From Noviherbaspirillum saxi (lineage in GTDB: Bacteria > Pseudomonadota > Gammaproteobacteria > Burkholderiales > Burkholderiaceae_D): a stretch of 64,000 nt of DNA. Numbering within the stretch: position 1 is the stretch's first letter; each line of letters starts with the position of its first letter. The stretch is from contig NZ_QYUO01000002.1 in the NCBI RefSeq assembly GCF_003591035.1, positions 682,001 to 746,000 on the forward strand, given 5' to 3'. Positions 32,920-41,976 of the stretch are shown one piece after another. The notes beneath the pieces were generated by a model, which worked only from the letters and a program-made list of their open reading frames with translations, searched no databases and was not told the origin of the DNA. The translations under genes and the position numbers were made by a program.

Positions 32920-33917
32920 ACACGCTTACTCAGCCTTTGCTTGAATTGCAACATGTCAGCAAGCGATTTGTCAAAGGCCTTGATGCGGCTGCGAAGATTG
33001 CCAATGTATTTGGCGCCGGCATGAAAGAAGAAGTGGTGCATGCGGTCGATGACGTCAGTCTGGCTGTCTATCCAGGCGAGGTAGTTGGTCTGGTTGGCGA
33101 GTCCGGATGTGGGAAGTCGACGCTGGGGCGCATGGCTGTGGGGTTGCACAGCATGACCTTCGGTACTCGTTGGTGGAAGGGAGAGGAAATAGACAAATTC
33201 GCGCCGGCGATTCGCCGGCGCAAGCAGCTTGGCATACAAATGATCTTCCAGGATCCCTATGCTTCGCTAAACCCCCGCATGCGCGTGCATGACATTGTTG
33301 GTGAAGCGCCGGTGACACACGGCATGGTGAGTGCTTCGGAGCAGAAGGACTACGTGGAAGGGCTACTACAACGCGTAGGACTTGATCCCGCTATGTTGCG
33401 CAGGTTTCCCCATCAGTTCTCCGGCGGCCAGCGTGCCCGTGTGGGGATTGCACGCGCACTGGCCGTCAAGCCGGAATTCTTGATATGCGATGAAGCGGTT
33501 GCGGCGCTCGACGTATCGATCCAGGCACAAGTGCTCAATCTTTTCATTCGTTTGCGTGACGAAATGAATCTGACCTATCTGTTTATCAGTCACGATTTGG
33601 GCGTCGTAAAGCATTTGTCCGACAGGGTGGTGATCATGTACCTGGGGCGAGTGGTGGAATCTGCGCCGGCATCTGAAGTCTTTGCTTGCGCGAACCATCC
33701 CTACACCGTGGCGCTGCTGACTTCGGCGCCGAAGCTGGAAGTGAAGAAAATCGAGTTCATGGCAGTGCATGGAGAGATTCCCTCGCCATTGAATCCGCCA
33801 ACAGGGTGTCATTTTCACCCACGCTGTCCGCATGCCATGCCGCGCTGTTCGGCGGAACGACCGATACTCAAGGAAATTGCACCACAACATTTTTCCGCAT
33901 GTCACCTGAACGGTTGA
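32916..33917 (+). CDS. ABC transporter ATPase, DppF-like
   Basis: ATGA overlap sets the start at 32916 (333 residues). Walker A is GESGCGKST, the signature FSGGQRARVGIARAL, Walker B LICDEAVAALDVSIQAQ, the H-loop FISHDLGVVKHL, and the C-terminal cysteine cluster CHFHPRCPHAMPRC. In Walker B the residue after the catalytic Glu is Ala (DEAV) where most family members have Pro or Ser, a mild variation. It is the second ATPase of the heterodimer. Confidence 0.9.
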   Translation: MNTLTQPLLELQHVSKRFVKGLDAAAKIANVFGAGMKEEVVHAVDDVSLAVYPGEVVGLVGESGCGKSTLGRMAVGLHSMTFGTRWWKGEEIDKFAPAIRRRKQLGIQMIFQDPYASLNPRMRVHDIVGEAPVTHGMVSASEQKDYVEGLLQRVGLDPAMLRRFPHQFSGGQRARVGIARALAVKPEFLICDEAVAALDVSIQAQVLNLFIRLRDEMNLTYLFISHDLGVVKHLSDRVVIMYLGRVVESAPASEVFACANHPYTVALLTSAPKLEVKKIEFMAVHGEIPSPLNPPTGCHFHPRCPHAMPRCSAERPILKEIAPQHFSACHLNG

Positions 33918-33963
33918 TTCGCGATTTTCATACATACCCTCATGCATAACCAGGATTCTTGCC

Positions 33964-35148
33964 ATGAATGCCAATAACGAAGCCGCTGTCGCCATGCCCT
34001 CCGCCGAAACATTGAACATGATTGAACGGCTGATCGCGTATCCGACTGTCTCGCGGGATTCCAATCTGGGGCTGATCGAGTGGACACGCGACTATCTTGG
34101 CGCCATGGGAGTGAAGTCACGGCTTACCTATGATGCGACCGGCAAGAAAGCAAACCTGTTCGCCACGCTTGGCGAAGGGAAGCGACCCGGCATCGTCCTC
34201 TCCGGCCACACCGATGTGGTCCCAGTGGATGGTCAGGCCTGGGACACGGATCCCTTTACCGCGACGATCAAGGAAGGACGACTGTATGGGCGAGGCTCCG
34301 CCGACATGAAAGGTTATATCGGCACCGTGCTTGCACTAGCGCCGAAGTTTCTGGAAGCAGATATGGACTCGGCATTGCATTTTGCGCTGTCGTACGACGA
34401 AGAGATTGGCTGTGTCGGCGTCCGTGGCCTGATCAGGGACCTCGAGGAAATAGGCTTGAAACCAGCAGGGTGTATCGTCGGAGAACCGACATCGATGCAG
34501 CCGATCATCGCGCACAAGGGTACGCACCGGTTCCGCTGCTGTGTCCGTGGACGGGAAGCCCATTCCAGCTACACGACCCTGGGTGTGAACGCAGTAGAGT
34601 ATGCAGCGCGCATCATCGTCTACATCCGTCAGATGGCTGATCGGATGGCACAGCTGGAGACGCGCAATTACGGGTTCACCGTGCCTTATACCACCATGCA
34701 GACCGGCCTCATCCGAGGCGGCTTGGCGTCCAACATTGTGCCGAAGGACTGCGAGTTTCAGTTTGAAGCCCGTACGCTGCCGGGCGTGGAGGCAGAGAAG
34801 TTGTATCAGGAGGTACAGGACTTCGCCGCAACACTGGTACCCGAAATGCGCCGTGTCGAACCGGATGCAGCCATTGACTTCGAATGGCTGGCAGCCGCTC
34901 CCGGTCTTGCAATGGAGGAGAGCGATGCCATTGTTCAACTCGCGGCATCGCTGTCGCGCAATAAGCCCAATGGCGCCGTTTCCTACGGCACTGAGGCAGG
35001 GCTGTTTCAGCGTGCCGGCATTCCTACTGTCGTATGTGGCCCCGGCAGCATCGAAGAAGCGCATCGGCCGAATGAGTATGTATCGCTTCAGCAGTTGGCG
35101 CAATGTGAAGCGTTTTTACTGCGGCTTATGGATGAATCCAGCAAATAA
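33964..35148 (+). CDS. M20 family deacylase, ArgE-like
   Basis: A 394-residue cytosolic metallohydrolase. The metal site is seen in LSGHTDVVPVDGQAWDTDPF (His/Asp), GRGSADMKGYIGT, and the catalytic Glu pair in SYDEEIGCVGVRGL. A later GEPTSMQPIIAHKGT segment matches the acetylornithine deacetylase branch, and a dimerisation domain lies in the middle (RGREAHSSYTTLGVNAVEYA). It removes an acyl group from an amino acid. Its place as last gene of a peptide-type ABC operon, rather than among arginine genes, suggests it processes the imported N-acyl amino acid. True arginine synthesis is less likely. Confidence 0.82.
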   Translation: MNANNEAAVAMPSAETLNMIERLIAYPTVSRDSNLGLIEWTRDYLGAMGVKSRLTYDATGKKANLFATLGEGKRPGIVLSGHTDVVPVDGQAWDTDPFTATIKEGRLYGRGSADMKGYIGTVLALAPKFLEADMDSALHFALSYDEEIGCVGVRGLIRDLEEIGLKPAGCIVGEPTSMQPIIAHKGTHRFRCCVRGREAHSSYTTLGVNAVEYAARIIVYIRQMADRMAQLETRNYGFTVPYTTMQTGLIRGGLASNIVPKDCEFQFEARTLPGVEAEKLYQEVQDFAATLVPEMRRVEPDAAIDFEWLAAAPGLAMEESDAIVQLAASLSRNKPNGAVSYGTEAGLFQRAGIPTVVCGPGSIEEAHRPNEYVSLQQLAQCEAFLLRLMDESSK

Positions 35149-35909
35149 CCAGAGCTGAGTGGAGTGAGATCATGACAGCGCCAGTGAAGCAAACATCTCG
35201 AGTGCACGCGCCGTTGTACGTTTCGAGTACAGGCAAGGCCGTTAACGGCCCCGAGTAGCCCTTGCATATCAGCAATCCCGTTTCGGACGAGCGGAGGGGC
35301 GGATACCGAGACGATATTTGAACAATTCATGGCGAGGCAACATCAAATTCCATGAGCACGACAACTAAATATCTCTTGGGAATTTACGTACATTCCGACA
35401 AGTTCGCTCGTGCCCCTAGCCGAATCTATCTGCTGCAACTTGTGAAGGAGGGAGACATACTTTTTACTGTCATTTCCCGCAAAACTATCTGACATCTCGT
35501 TAATTTGCGCGCTACGTCGTGATTAATTCGGAACCAATTCAAAAACCTTGTTGCAACGGCCGCCTACTGCTAGGGTAACGCGGTATTAGGGCCTGTTGAC
35601 ATTCAGTTTGGGAGATGCGTTCGAGCCAAAACGCGTGCTGGCGGTGGCGCGTGGCGACGCAAAGGCTGGACGCCTTTGCTAGCCATGCAACGCCGGTAGC
35701 GCGCGTTTTGGCTCGAACCCTTCGGGAAGGTGTCCTATGCGTCGCATGGCGTTGTTGCGGCTCCTTGCCGTAGCACCGCTACGTCGCGTCGCCGCGCCTA
35801 GCCCTACAACGCATAGGACACCTTCGCACTCCCAAACTGAATGTCAACAGGCCCTAAAACAGAACAATAAAATTTCAAAGCAAGCTAAGCTCAATATGTT
35901 GAGGCGACA
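35149..35909. other. Intergenic region with a mobile-element-like repeat
   Basis: The MITE-like element (35586-35857) fills the second half. Before it are two short frames: 35172-35258 behind GGAGTGAGATC (28 codons, MTAPVKQTSRVHAPLYVSS), possibly the start of a truncated gene, and 35352-35492 (46 codons) without a ribosome site. Neither is called as a gene. Confidence 0.5.
35586..35857. repeat. Three-armed MITE-like element
   Basis: A 272-base non-coding element. Its ends are exact 28-base inverted repeats (35586-35613 and 35830-35857, starting TTAGGGCCTGTTGACATT). Inside are two further perfect arms: TTCGAGCCAAAACGCG (35620-35635 with 35702-35717) and AAGGTGTCCTATGCG (35727-35741 with 35810-35824). 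The first arm holds a GCAAAGGC/GCCTTTGC hairpin. The flanking TTA...TAA is compatible with insertion at a TA-containing target. No transposase is encoded, so any movement would need one acting in trans. Confidence 0.8.
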
Positions 35910-36740
35910 ATGATTGAAAAAAACATCGCATCCATTGTATCGAACCGCGTCGGACGGAAAGACATAAATTCTCTGCTTCGGATGTACATAGACGGCGAGA
36001 GGATTGCAATGCTGACCTGCTACGATTCCAGTTTTGCGGCACTTATGGACCGATGCGGAGTAGATATCTTATTTGTGGGAGACTCGCTTGGGAATGTATG
36101 CCAGGGTCACGCATCAACTCTGCCAGTGACGTTAGGGCATATGGTGTACCACACCAAATGCGTATCGCGCGGGAATTCGTCAGCATTTCTCATAGCCGAC
36201 ATGCCTTATGGTACGTACGCAACTCCCGGCTCAGCCATAGACCATGCCGCAAAGCTTATGCAAGCAGGCGCTCAGATGGTGAAACTGGAAGGTGGTGCTT
36301 GGCTAAGAGATATCGTCAGTCGTCTTGTCGAACGCGGAATACCAGTTTGCGCACACGTAGGCCTTACGCCGCAATATGTCCACAGCCTTGGTGGCTACAA
36401 GGTTCAAGGTAAAACCATTGAAGCCGCCAAGTTAATTAAAGACGACGCGCTAGTGCTTCAGAACGCAGGCGCAAAATTGGTTGTCATTGAAGCGGTACCG
36501 AAATTGATCAGTAAGGAAATTACTGAGGCCTTATCTATACCGGCCATAGGAATCGGAGCCGGTCCGTATTGTTCAGGTCAGGTTCTCGTGATGCACGATA
36601 TGTTAGGAATTAGCAGCGGACGCAAAGCCCGGTTTGTTAAGAACTTCATGGACGGGTGTCAAAGCATAGAAGCAGCAATACGTAGCTACGTCGAAGAAGT
36701 CAAATCCAACGCTTTCCCCAATGACACACATTGCTACTGA
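35910..36740 (+). CDS. panB: 3-methyl-2-oxobutanoate hydroxymethyltransferase
   Basis: A 276-residue cytosolic enzyme of pantothenate synthesis that adds a hydroxymethyl group from methylene-tetrahydrofolate to 2-oxoisovalerate. Family motifs are intact: [34 protein letters not shown] (metal/substrate), [46 protein letters not shown]. It is not next to panC or panD, is AT-richer than the flanking operons, and starts 50 bases after the MITE-like element. It may be a second, acquired copy. GAGG precedes the ATG. Confidence 0.9.
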   Translation: MIEKNIASIVSNRVGRKDINSLLRMYIDGERIAMLTCYDSSFAALMDRCGVDILFVGDSLGNVCQGHASTLPVTLGHMVYHTKCVSRGNSSAFLIADMPYGTYATPGSAIDHAAKLMQAGAQMVKLEGGAWLRDIVSRLVERGIPVCAHVGLTPQYVHSLGGYKVQGKTIEAAKLIKDDALVLQNAGAKLVVIEAVPKLISKEITEALSIPAIGIGAGPYCSGQVLVMHDMLGISSGRKARFVKNFMDGCQSIEAAIRSYVEEVKSNAFPNDTHCY

Positions 36741-36883
36741 CGTCAGTAACCTAATCGAGTTAAAACACAGATGGTGCCAGCGTCAAAGTCCGCAATTAAC
36801 ACGCCATCTCGACATCCCTCTACTACCTTACTTCCGACGCAATAGTTATGTGTCGGAAGTACACGCGTACGCCGAATCTCAAC

Positions 36884-37165
36884 CTAAGAGCCGGATTGCA
36901 AGCGTTTCGCATACCAGAACGAATCTGCACTCGTCGGTGCCGCTGCGCTAGACCGGCCTATAAGCGTATAAACGTTAGACTTGCTTGCCTTAGGATTCAG
37001 TGTTTCCAATAGATGAATATTACGCCTCACGTTTGCGCCATATTCAAAAGCATTTGTACTATCTTCATGGGACTTAATACGTTGAGATCGCATATCCCGT
37101 CGGATAACCTCGAGAAGGTAATTAAATTCGTGAGCAAACAGCGGTTCGAGTTGAGTCAATGACAT
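36884..37165 (-). CDS. Small hypothetical protein (weak)
   Basis: The ATG at 37165 gives 93 residues (MSLTQLEPLFAHEFNYLLEV), mostly helical and charged, with a Ser/Ala-rich end. No domain is recognised and the ribosome site is poor (TGGAAAT). A competing plus-strand frame (36721-36951) overlaps the panB end and looks less protein-like. Confidence 0.35.
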   Translation of the reverse strand: MSLTQLEPLFAHEFNYLLEVIRRDMRSQRIKSHEDSTNAFEYGANVRRNIHLLETLNPKASKSNVYTLIGRSSAAAPTSADSFWYAKRLQSGS

Positions 37166-37405
37166 GACAGATTTCCAGTGCAAAGCAAAAGAACATCACT
37201 TAAAAAATATCTTTCTTACCCTACCCGATGAAGCTGGCTAGGCCGATATCGGCGTCCTGAATAAGGAAAACGTCCATTCTTAAAGTCCGAGAAATATCGT
37301 GGGTTCAGGTTTATGTGGACATTGAAGTAATAACGGGTCTGCTATGTAAATGAGTTATCGAGCACGCTTTACAGAACGACATGTTTACAGCTCTCAGGTG
37401 CGGTT

Positions 37406-37426
37406 GGCCAGCGCATTGCGCTGGCC
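37406..37426. terminator. Perfect hairpin behind the porin gene
   Basis: GGCCAGCGC and GCGCTGGCC form a 9-base stem with loop ATT, 17 bases past the stop of the minus-strand porin. No T-run follows, so it may stabilise the message end rather than terminate by itself. Confidence 0.45.
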
Positions 37427-37442
37427 CTTCGCGAATCACAAG

Positions 37443-38432
37443 TTAAAATCGATGACGCACCCCGAAATTAAATGCGCGATTTCCAGATCCGGCCTCGATG
37501 GCGTTGCCGACGGTGTACATCGCTCCGTTATCATTGTCAATGCGGGCGTATGATGTATATAGCGCAGTACGCTTCGATACGTTGTGGATATAGCCGATGC
37601 CAATCTGAGCTGCATCCCGATTTAATGCGCTACGATCATCTTTGCGCACGTAAGAGGCCATAATGGTGCCAGTTCCTGCCGGGACGCTAAGGCCAACGAG
37701 GACGTCACGGCTATCGTTGCCAGGCGCGCCGTCGTTGACGTTGTAACCCAAGCTAACCCAACCGAAATTAAAGTCATACTTCGCCGATATTAACGTGTTT
37801 TTCGCTGCCGTCGTACCACTCGGATCATTGGTATGATGATGTGCGAGTCCACCACTGAACGGACCAGCGCTGTATCCCAATCGTAAGCCCATTTGACGAT
37901 TTGCCGAGGCATCACCGGCTATTTCACCAAACCCGTAGGCGAGTTGCCCGTTGAAACCACCGACGGAAGGGGTAGTGTAAATCAACGCGTTGCTCATCCG
38001 TGCCGTCGTACCCAGCAGGTTGGTCGAATTGCCGGCCAACCCAGTTCCGAACGGGTCAATATCATCGACGGCGAGAAAGTGTGGCGCGTACTGGCGGCCA
38101 GCGGTAATCGAACCAAATCCACCGTCGAGCCCGACAAATGCTTGACGCCCAAATGTCAATCCGCCTTGGTTTAATCCACCTGTATCGGCCGCAATACCCG
38201 ATTCAATAACAAACTTAGCACTGAGTCCGCCACCTAAGTCCTCGCTACCACGAAAGCCGAGTCTACTACCAGCACTGACGCCGCTGCTCAACTTCAAAAC
38301 TGATCCTCCCGGACCACCACCTTCTGAAACTACACCAAGGTCCATAACGCCATATACGGTAACCGATGTCTGCGCCCACGAACATGTGGCCATCGTACAA
38401 AGGACTGCAAGGGCCAAGTTTGATTTCTTCAT
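37443..38432 (-). CDS. Gram-negative outer-membrane porin
   Basis: A 329-residue porin with the signal peptide MKKSNLALAVLCTMATCSWA then QTSVTVYGVMDLGVV. The blocks GSRLGFRGSEDLGGGLSAKF, FGRQAFVGL and GRQYAPHF and the C-terminal FGVRHRF with terminal Phe all match the Burkholderiales GBP porin family. It forms a passive outer-membrane channel. It shares its plan with the porins at 6085 and 61251, and it is the only transport gene in this AT-rich section. Regulation not visible. Confidence 0.9.
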   Translation of the reverse strand: MKKSNLALAVLCTMATCSWAQTSVTVYGVMDLGVVSEGGGPGGSVLKLSSGVSAGSRLGFRGSEDLGGGLSAKFVIESGIAADTGGLNQGGLTFGRQAFVGLDGGFGSITAGRQYAPHFLAVDDIDPFGTGLAGNSTNLLGTTARMSNALIYTTPSVGGFNGQLAYGFGEIAGDASANRQMGLRLGYSAGPFSGGLAHHHTNDPSGTTAAKNTLISAKYDFNFGWVSLGYNVNDGAPGNDSRDVLVGLSVPAGTGTIMASYVRKDDRSALNRDAAQIGIGYIHNVSKRTALYTSYARIDNDNGAMYTVGNAIEAGSGNRAFNFGVRHRF

Positions 38433-38462
38433 TTTCTCTCTCGTTGGATGTTAAATATGTGT

Positions 38463-38672
38463 TTAGCGCCTGGTAGGTGCCGATTCTTTAGCTATAATTT
38501 TTATTACAACTGCATTCAATCGTTTAACGACACCCAGGAATTTGATAAAAAACGGATCATTTAAGCATCGGGCGATTGTGTCGCCCTGCCTAAATACCTT
38601 GGCCAGCTCTCGTGAAGCAGATCCTGAGCCATCTTTCGACTCGATCCGAACGGGGTATATCAATGGAGGCAT
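38463..38672 (-). CDS. Small hypothetical protein (weak)
   Basis: A 69-codon frame from ATG 38672 that ends 30 bases before the porin start. The product is basic (MPPLIYPVRIESKDGSGSAS) and has one hydrophobic stretch. No ribosome site and no known family; it may be a leader region without a product. Confidence 0.25.
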   Translation of the reverse strand: MPPLIYPVRIESKDGSGSASRELAKVFRQGDTIARCLNDPFFIKFLGVVKRLNAVVIKIIAKESAPTRR

Positions 38673-38812
38673 TTGCTGCAGTCACAGCGATTACGATATT
38701 AGGGTTCATTGACTTTCATATGGAAATATGACTTTGAGATCCGGATTCTATTAATCAGATGGGCATGCGAGAGGTAGATCTGCAACGCTCCCTATGAAAC
38801 TTTTACGATGGT

Positions 38813-39754
38813 TCAAGGAACATTCAAAGCTGCGGCGCCTAACCATCGCCCATCCTCACACAAGGTGCCTACTACCTCAGCAACTAACTTGCTGACGGCG
38901 GCGCCAGCCTGCGATGGTGCTGCTCCGCTTGGCGTGCAAAGGCAGAGAGTTCGTGTTGCTGCCGGGGATGCGATTTCCTGTGCGACTAGTAAGCCGGTGT
39001 CGAGAAGGTCCCTCACCGGAGCCATTGGTAGAATTGTTGCGCCTAACTTTGCTAAAAGTGCGCTTCGAAGGATAGCAACAGAGTTAATCTCCGCCACCAA
39101 ATTAGACTCAAATTGACTAAGGCTACGCGCCATTCGCTCGACCTGGATGCGTACACCATGTGGATAAGAAGGGAGAATGAGCGGCTGACGTAGAGCATCA
39201 CTGGGTGATATTGCAGCGCTAATGGATATCCCCAGGAAATCGGGAGTCGATACCAGAAAGAGCTGCTCTCGAGCTAGTGCCTTATAGTCAAACCGATTTA
39301 GCTTTCCATCGTCAAACAGAACCGACATGTCCAGCCTCTCATCGATTAACTGGTTTTCAAGGTTACCGGTAAGCTCCTCGGTGATCAGTAGCGTTACACG
39401 GGGAAGTCGCTGCTTCGCCGCGACAAAAAGAGGTAACGCCAATGCAGCCGATACGCTCTGGGGGATTCCTAACGTTACCGTTCCAACAGGGGTGTTCGGA
39501 TTGTCACTAAATGCACGCTTAGCGTCTTCAACGTTCCGCAGAATCTGATTGGCATGCTCACAGAACTTTCGACCATCTTCAGTAAGCCGTATCCCCGTTG
39601 CCGTCCGATGCAGGAGTTTTGTGTTCAGTTCAGCCTCCAGTTTTGATAACTGTTGGCTTAGTGCAGACTGAGCAACATACAGCCTTTGAGCCGCTCTGGA
39701 TATGCTTCCGCTCTCCACTATCGACGCAAGATATCTTAGCTGGCGCAATTCCAT
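38813..39754 (-). CDS. LysR family transcriptional regulator
   Basis: A 313-residue regulator. The winged helix is at residues 1-60: MELRQLRYLASIVESGSISR, then AAQRLYVAQSALSQQLSKLE, with TGIRLTEDGRKFCEHA as the wing. An effector domain of the periplasmic-binding fold follows (VGTVTLGIPQSVSAALALPL). The 'LRYLASIVESGSISRAAQ' form is close to the Nac/CysB-like group. It is transcribed away from the sigma-54 operon, with 380 bases between its start and that promoter, so it may tune that operon or the porin it faces. Effector unknown. Confidence 0.85.
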   Translation of the reverse strand: MELRQLRYLASIVESGSISRAAQRLYVAQSALSQQLSKLEAELNTKLLHRTATGIRLTEDGRKFCEHANQILRNVEDAKRAFSDNPNTPVGTVTLGIPQSVSAALALPLFVAAKQRLPRVTLLITEELTGNLENQLIDERLDMSVLFDDGKLNRFDYKALAREQLFLVSTPDFLGISISAAISPSDALRQPLILPSYPHGVRIQVERMARSLSQFESNLVAEINSVAILRSALLAKLGATILPMAPVRDLLDTGLLVAQEIASPAATRTLCLCTPSGAAPSQAGAAVSKLVAEVVGTLCEDGRWLGAAALNVP

Positions 39755-40008
39755 ACGCTGGATCTCCAGACAAAATGCCCAAGAATAGGTAAAACAAAAG
39801 CTATAAGGGCAAGGTTAACTACAAGGCGGAATTTGGCATAGATGTGCATATCACCTTTATTTAAGTATTCGTAGTCGCTGACCCTGCAAGCAGCGTGCCA
39901 TTTGTCTACGTAGCCTCAACGGTTGACGGTTAGATTTGGACATTGGCTTGGATAAAGCGCCGAAGGTAAATGCAGCGAAAGCTGCCATCTCAATCACCCT
40001 GGATACCC

Positions 40009-40057
40009 GTTAAGAATTTTTACGGTCGTAAAGTATCCGATCGTAAAAAATCTTAAC
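40009..40057. promoter_or_regulatory. Upstream activating dyad for the sigma-54 operon
   Basis: GTTAAGAATTTTTACG (40009-40024) and CGTAAAAAATCTTAAC (40042-40057) are inverted repeats with one mismatch in 16, with GTCGTAAAG and CCGAT between. They are 75-120 bases upstream of the -24 element, the usual place for an enhancer-binding protein site. Confidence 0.65.
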
Positions 40058-40130
40058 CGTCGCATCCGAACACCCCGGAAAGACGCCCAAAAAATGAGGT
40101 AGTTCTTGAATTTTTAATATACAAGGACCG

Positions 40131-40146
40131 TGGCATGCGTCTTGCA
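40131..40146 (+). promoter_or_regulatory. Sigma-54 promoter
   Basis: TGGCATGCGTCTTGCA matches the -24/-12 consensus TGGCAYG-N4-TTGCW at every fixed position, with the correct 10 bases between GG and GC. Transcription would start near 40158, and the first gene starts at 40184. Confidence 0.88.
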
Positions 40147-40183
40147 AATTGGGATTCTGCAACATCATTAAATGGAGCAGATC

Positions 40184-40588
40184 ATGTTAAAGACAGGGGA
40201 CTCGACTGCAGTCTCAATAATTGTAGAGCAGGGCGATCTCGCCGCCGCGTTCGCGGATTTCGAGAACGAATCATATCCAGAAGTTCTGTCGACGCCAGCA
40301 ATGTTAGGGCTTATGGAACGCGCCTGCGCACGCTTGCTGGAGCCGCTGCTAAAAGATGGCGAGATGTCTGTGGGCGCCAAGGTGCAGCTGAGTCACTTTT
40401 CACCGTCAGCAATGGGGTCGTTTGTCACGGCCGTTGCCACGTTTGAGCGTCAGGAGGGGTCGCTATTTTGGTTTCGACTAAGAGCGTATGACGGTGCTGG
40501 CGATGTGGGAAAGGGAGAACATGCACGGGCGATCGTCCGACAAAGCGATATTGAAGAAAAGGCTTCCCTAAGAAGGAAAGCGATCTGA
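40184..40588 (+). CDS. FlK-like hotdog thioesterase
   Basis: The ATG at 40184 (GGAG nine bases before it) gives 134 residues; the ATG at 40172 is an alternative. The sequence follows the fluoroacetyl-CoA thioesterase (FlK) plan: PEVLSTPAMLGLMERACARL, then VGAKVQLSHFSPSAMGS, then YDGAGDVGKGEHARAIV. Thr, Glu and His at the FlK triad positions (TPAM, LMER, LSHF) are all present. It should hydrolyse an acyl-CoA. Many family members act on non-fluorinated thioesters, so the substrate is open. It is the first gene after the sigma-54 promoter. Confidence 0.78.
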   Translation: MLKTGDSTAVSIIVEQGDLAAAFADFENESYPEVLSTPAMLGLMERACARLLEPLLKDGEMSVGAKVQLSHFSPSAMGSFVTAVATFERQEGSLFWFRLRAYDGAGDVGKGEHARAIVRQSDIEEKASLRRKAI

Positions 40589-40623
40589 AATAACGAAGTT
40601 AACACAAAACACGGAGTAACATA

Positions 40624-41976
40624 ATGCGCGCAAATGCACCGCAGGAATTAGACGACAACTCACTCTTTGATCGTGAATTCGAGACGCTGTCGCCTGACGA
40701 CCTGAGAAAATATCAAGAGACACGTTGGGCGTCGCAATGGGAATACGTCAAAAAGCATTCTCGTTTCTATCAAACTAAGCTAGCTCAATATATTGATCGG
40801 GATATCTCCTTAGATGATCTTCAAGATCTTCCGCTTACCGAAAAAGATGAACTTCGAATAAGCCAGGAAGCGGACTATCCCTTCGGCAATTACATTGCCT
40901 GCCCCGAGGAACGCGTTGCCCGTATGCACCGTACGTCGGGGACTACTGGACGGCCTTTGATTCTGTCAAATTCCCAGAAGGATGCGGAAAAAGTCGCTCA
41001 CGTCGGGGCGCGTTCCATGTGGGCCGCGGGCCTCCGACCTCGGGATCGCGTTGTTCACTGTCTTAACTATTGCATGTGGACTGGGGGTTTCACAGATCAT
41101 ACGATTCTAGAAGCGTCAGGCGCGACCGTATTACCTTTCGGGGTCGGAAACACGACGCAACTGATTCAGTCGATTAAAGATCTTGGCATAACGGCCATCT
41201 CGTGTACACCGTCCTATCCCGCAATGCTGGAAAAAGTGCTTCGTGACCACTTTCCCGGCCTTAGTCCAAGAGATCTAGGGCTTCGGCTCGGCTTGTTTGG
41301 AGGGGAAGGCGGGCTCGATAACCCAGCTTTTCGCGAAGCAATGGAAGAAAAGTGGGGCTTTAAAGTTCGCAATGCTAACTTCGGCCTGTCGGAGGTGCTT
41401 AGTATTCTGGGCGGGCAAACTAGCTGGACAAATGATCTCCTGTTTCACGCAGGCGATGTCATCTTTGCTGAGATTCTCGATCCCGAAAGCGGAAAACGAT
41501 TGCCTATCAACGAGGGTACGGTAGGCGAACTTGTCTGCACTCACCTAGCGAAAGAATGCCAACCCTTAATTCGTTATAGGACAAGAGATATCGTTACGGT
41601 TACCGGAGCCGATGCTGGCCCCGACGGACGGACGGCGTGGCGCTTTAGAGTTACAGGAAGGACTGATGACATGTTCAATGTGCGGGGTATTAATGTCTTC
41701 CCGAGTGCCGTACGCGCCGCTGTCGAGGCACTCCCGCAGTATAGCTCAGGCCAATTTCGAATCGTCCTCCGTGGACCTGGCCCGTACGATCGTATCGATG
41801 TAAAAGTGGAGGCTGCTCAACTCCTATCATCAGGTGATTGGAATGGCGCGCGCGAGGCACTCGAACGTGAAATACAACGGCGAATTGGATCGACTGCAGT
41901 GGTGGAGATGATTCCATTCGAAGGATTGCCTCGAACCGACGGAAAAACCAAATGGGTAGAACAGGTGGAAGTATGA
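40624..41976 (+). CDS. Phenylacetate-CoA ligase family AMP-forming acid:CoA ligase
   Basis: A 450-residue adenylating enzyme of PaaK length. The ATP-binding loop is RMHRTSGTTGRPLILS near 99-114, the second core motif is FGLSEVLSILGGQ near 257, the Arg/Asp ribose site is PLIRYRTRDIVTV near 315-327, and the hinge to the C-terminal domain is VTGRTDDMFNVRGINVFPS near 341-360. It would activate an aryl- or alkyl-carboxylate to its CoA thioester. No ring-epoxidase (paaABC) genes are present, so it is probably not classical phenylacetate degradation. It overlaps the hydratase gene by ATGA. Confidence 0.85.
   Translation: MRANAPQELDDNSLFDREFETLSPDDLRKYQETRWASQWEYVKKHSRFYQTKLAQYIDRDISLDDLQDLPLTEKDELRISQEADYPFGNYIACPEERVARMHRTSGTTGRPLILSNSQKDAEKVAHVGARSMWAAGLRPRDRVVHCLNYCMWTGGFTDHTILEASGATVLPFGVGNTTQLIQSIKDLGITAISCTPSYPAMLEKVLRDHFPGLSPRDLGLRLGLFGGEGGLDNPAFREAMEEKWGFKVRNANFGLSEVLSILGGQTSWTNDLLFHAGDVIFAEILDPESGKRLPINEGTVGELVCTHLAKECQPLIRYRTRDIVTVTGADAGPDGRTAWRFRVTGRTDDMFNVRGINVFPSAVRAAVEALPQYSSGQFRIVLRGPGPYDRIDVKVEAAQLLSSGDWNGAREALEREIQRRIGSTAVVEMIPFEGLPRTDGKTKWVEQVEV

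Noticed and set aside
36721..36951. 76-codon frame overlapping the panB end
   Set aside because: Poor protein-like composition and no ribosome site.
39832..39847. TGGCATAGATGTGCA as a second sigma-54 promoter
   Set aside because: GG and GC are nine bases apart instead of ten, which is not tolerated by sigma-54.
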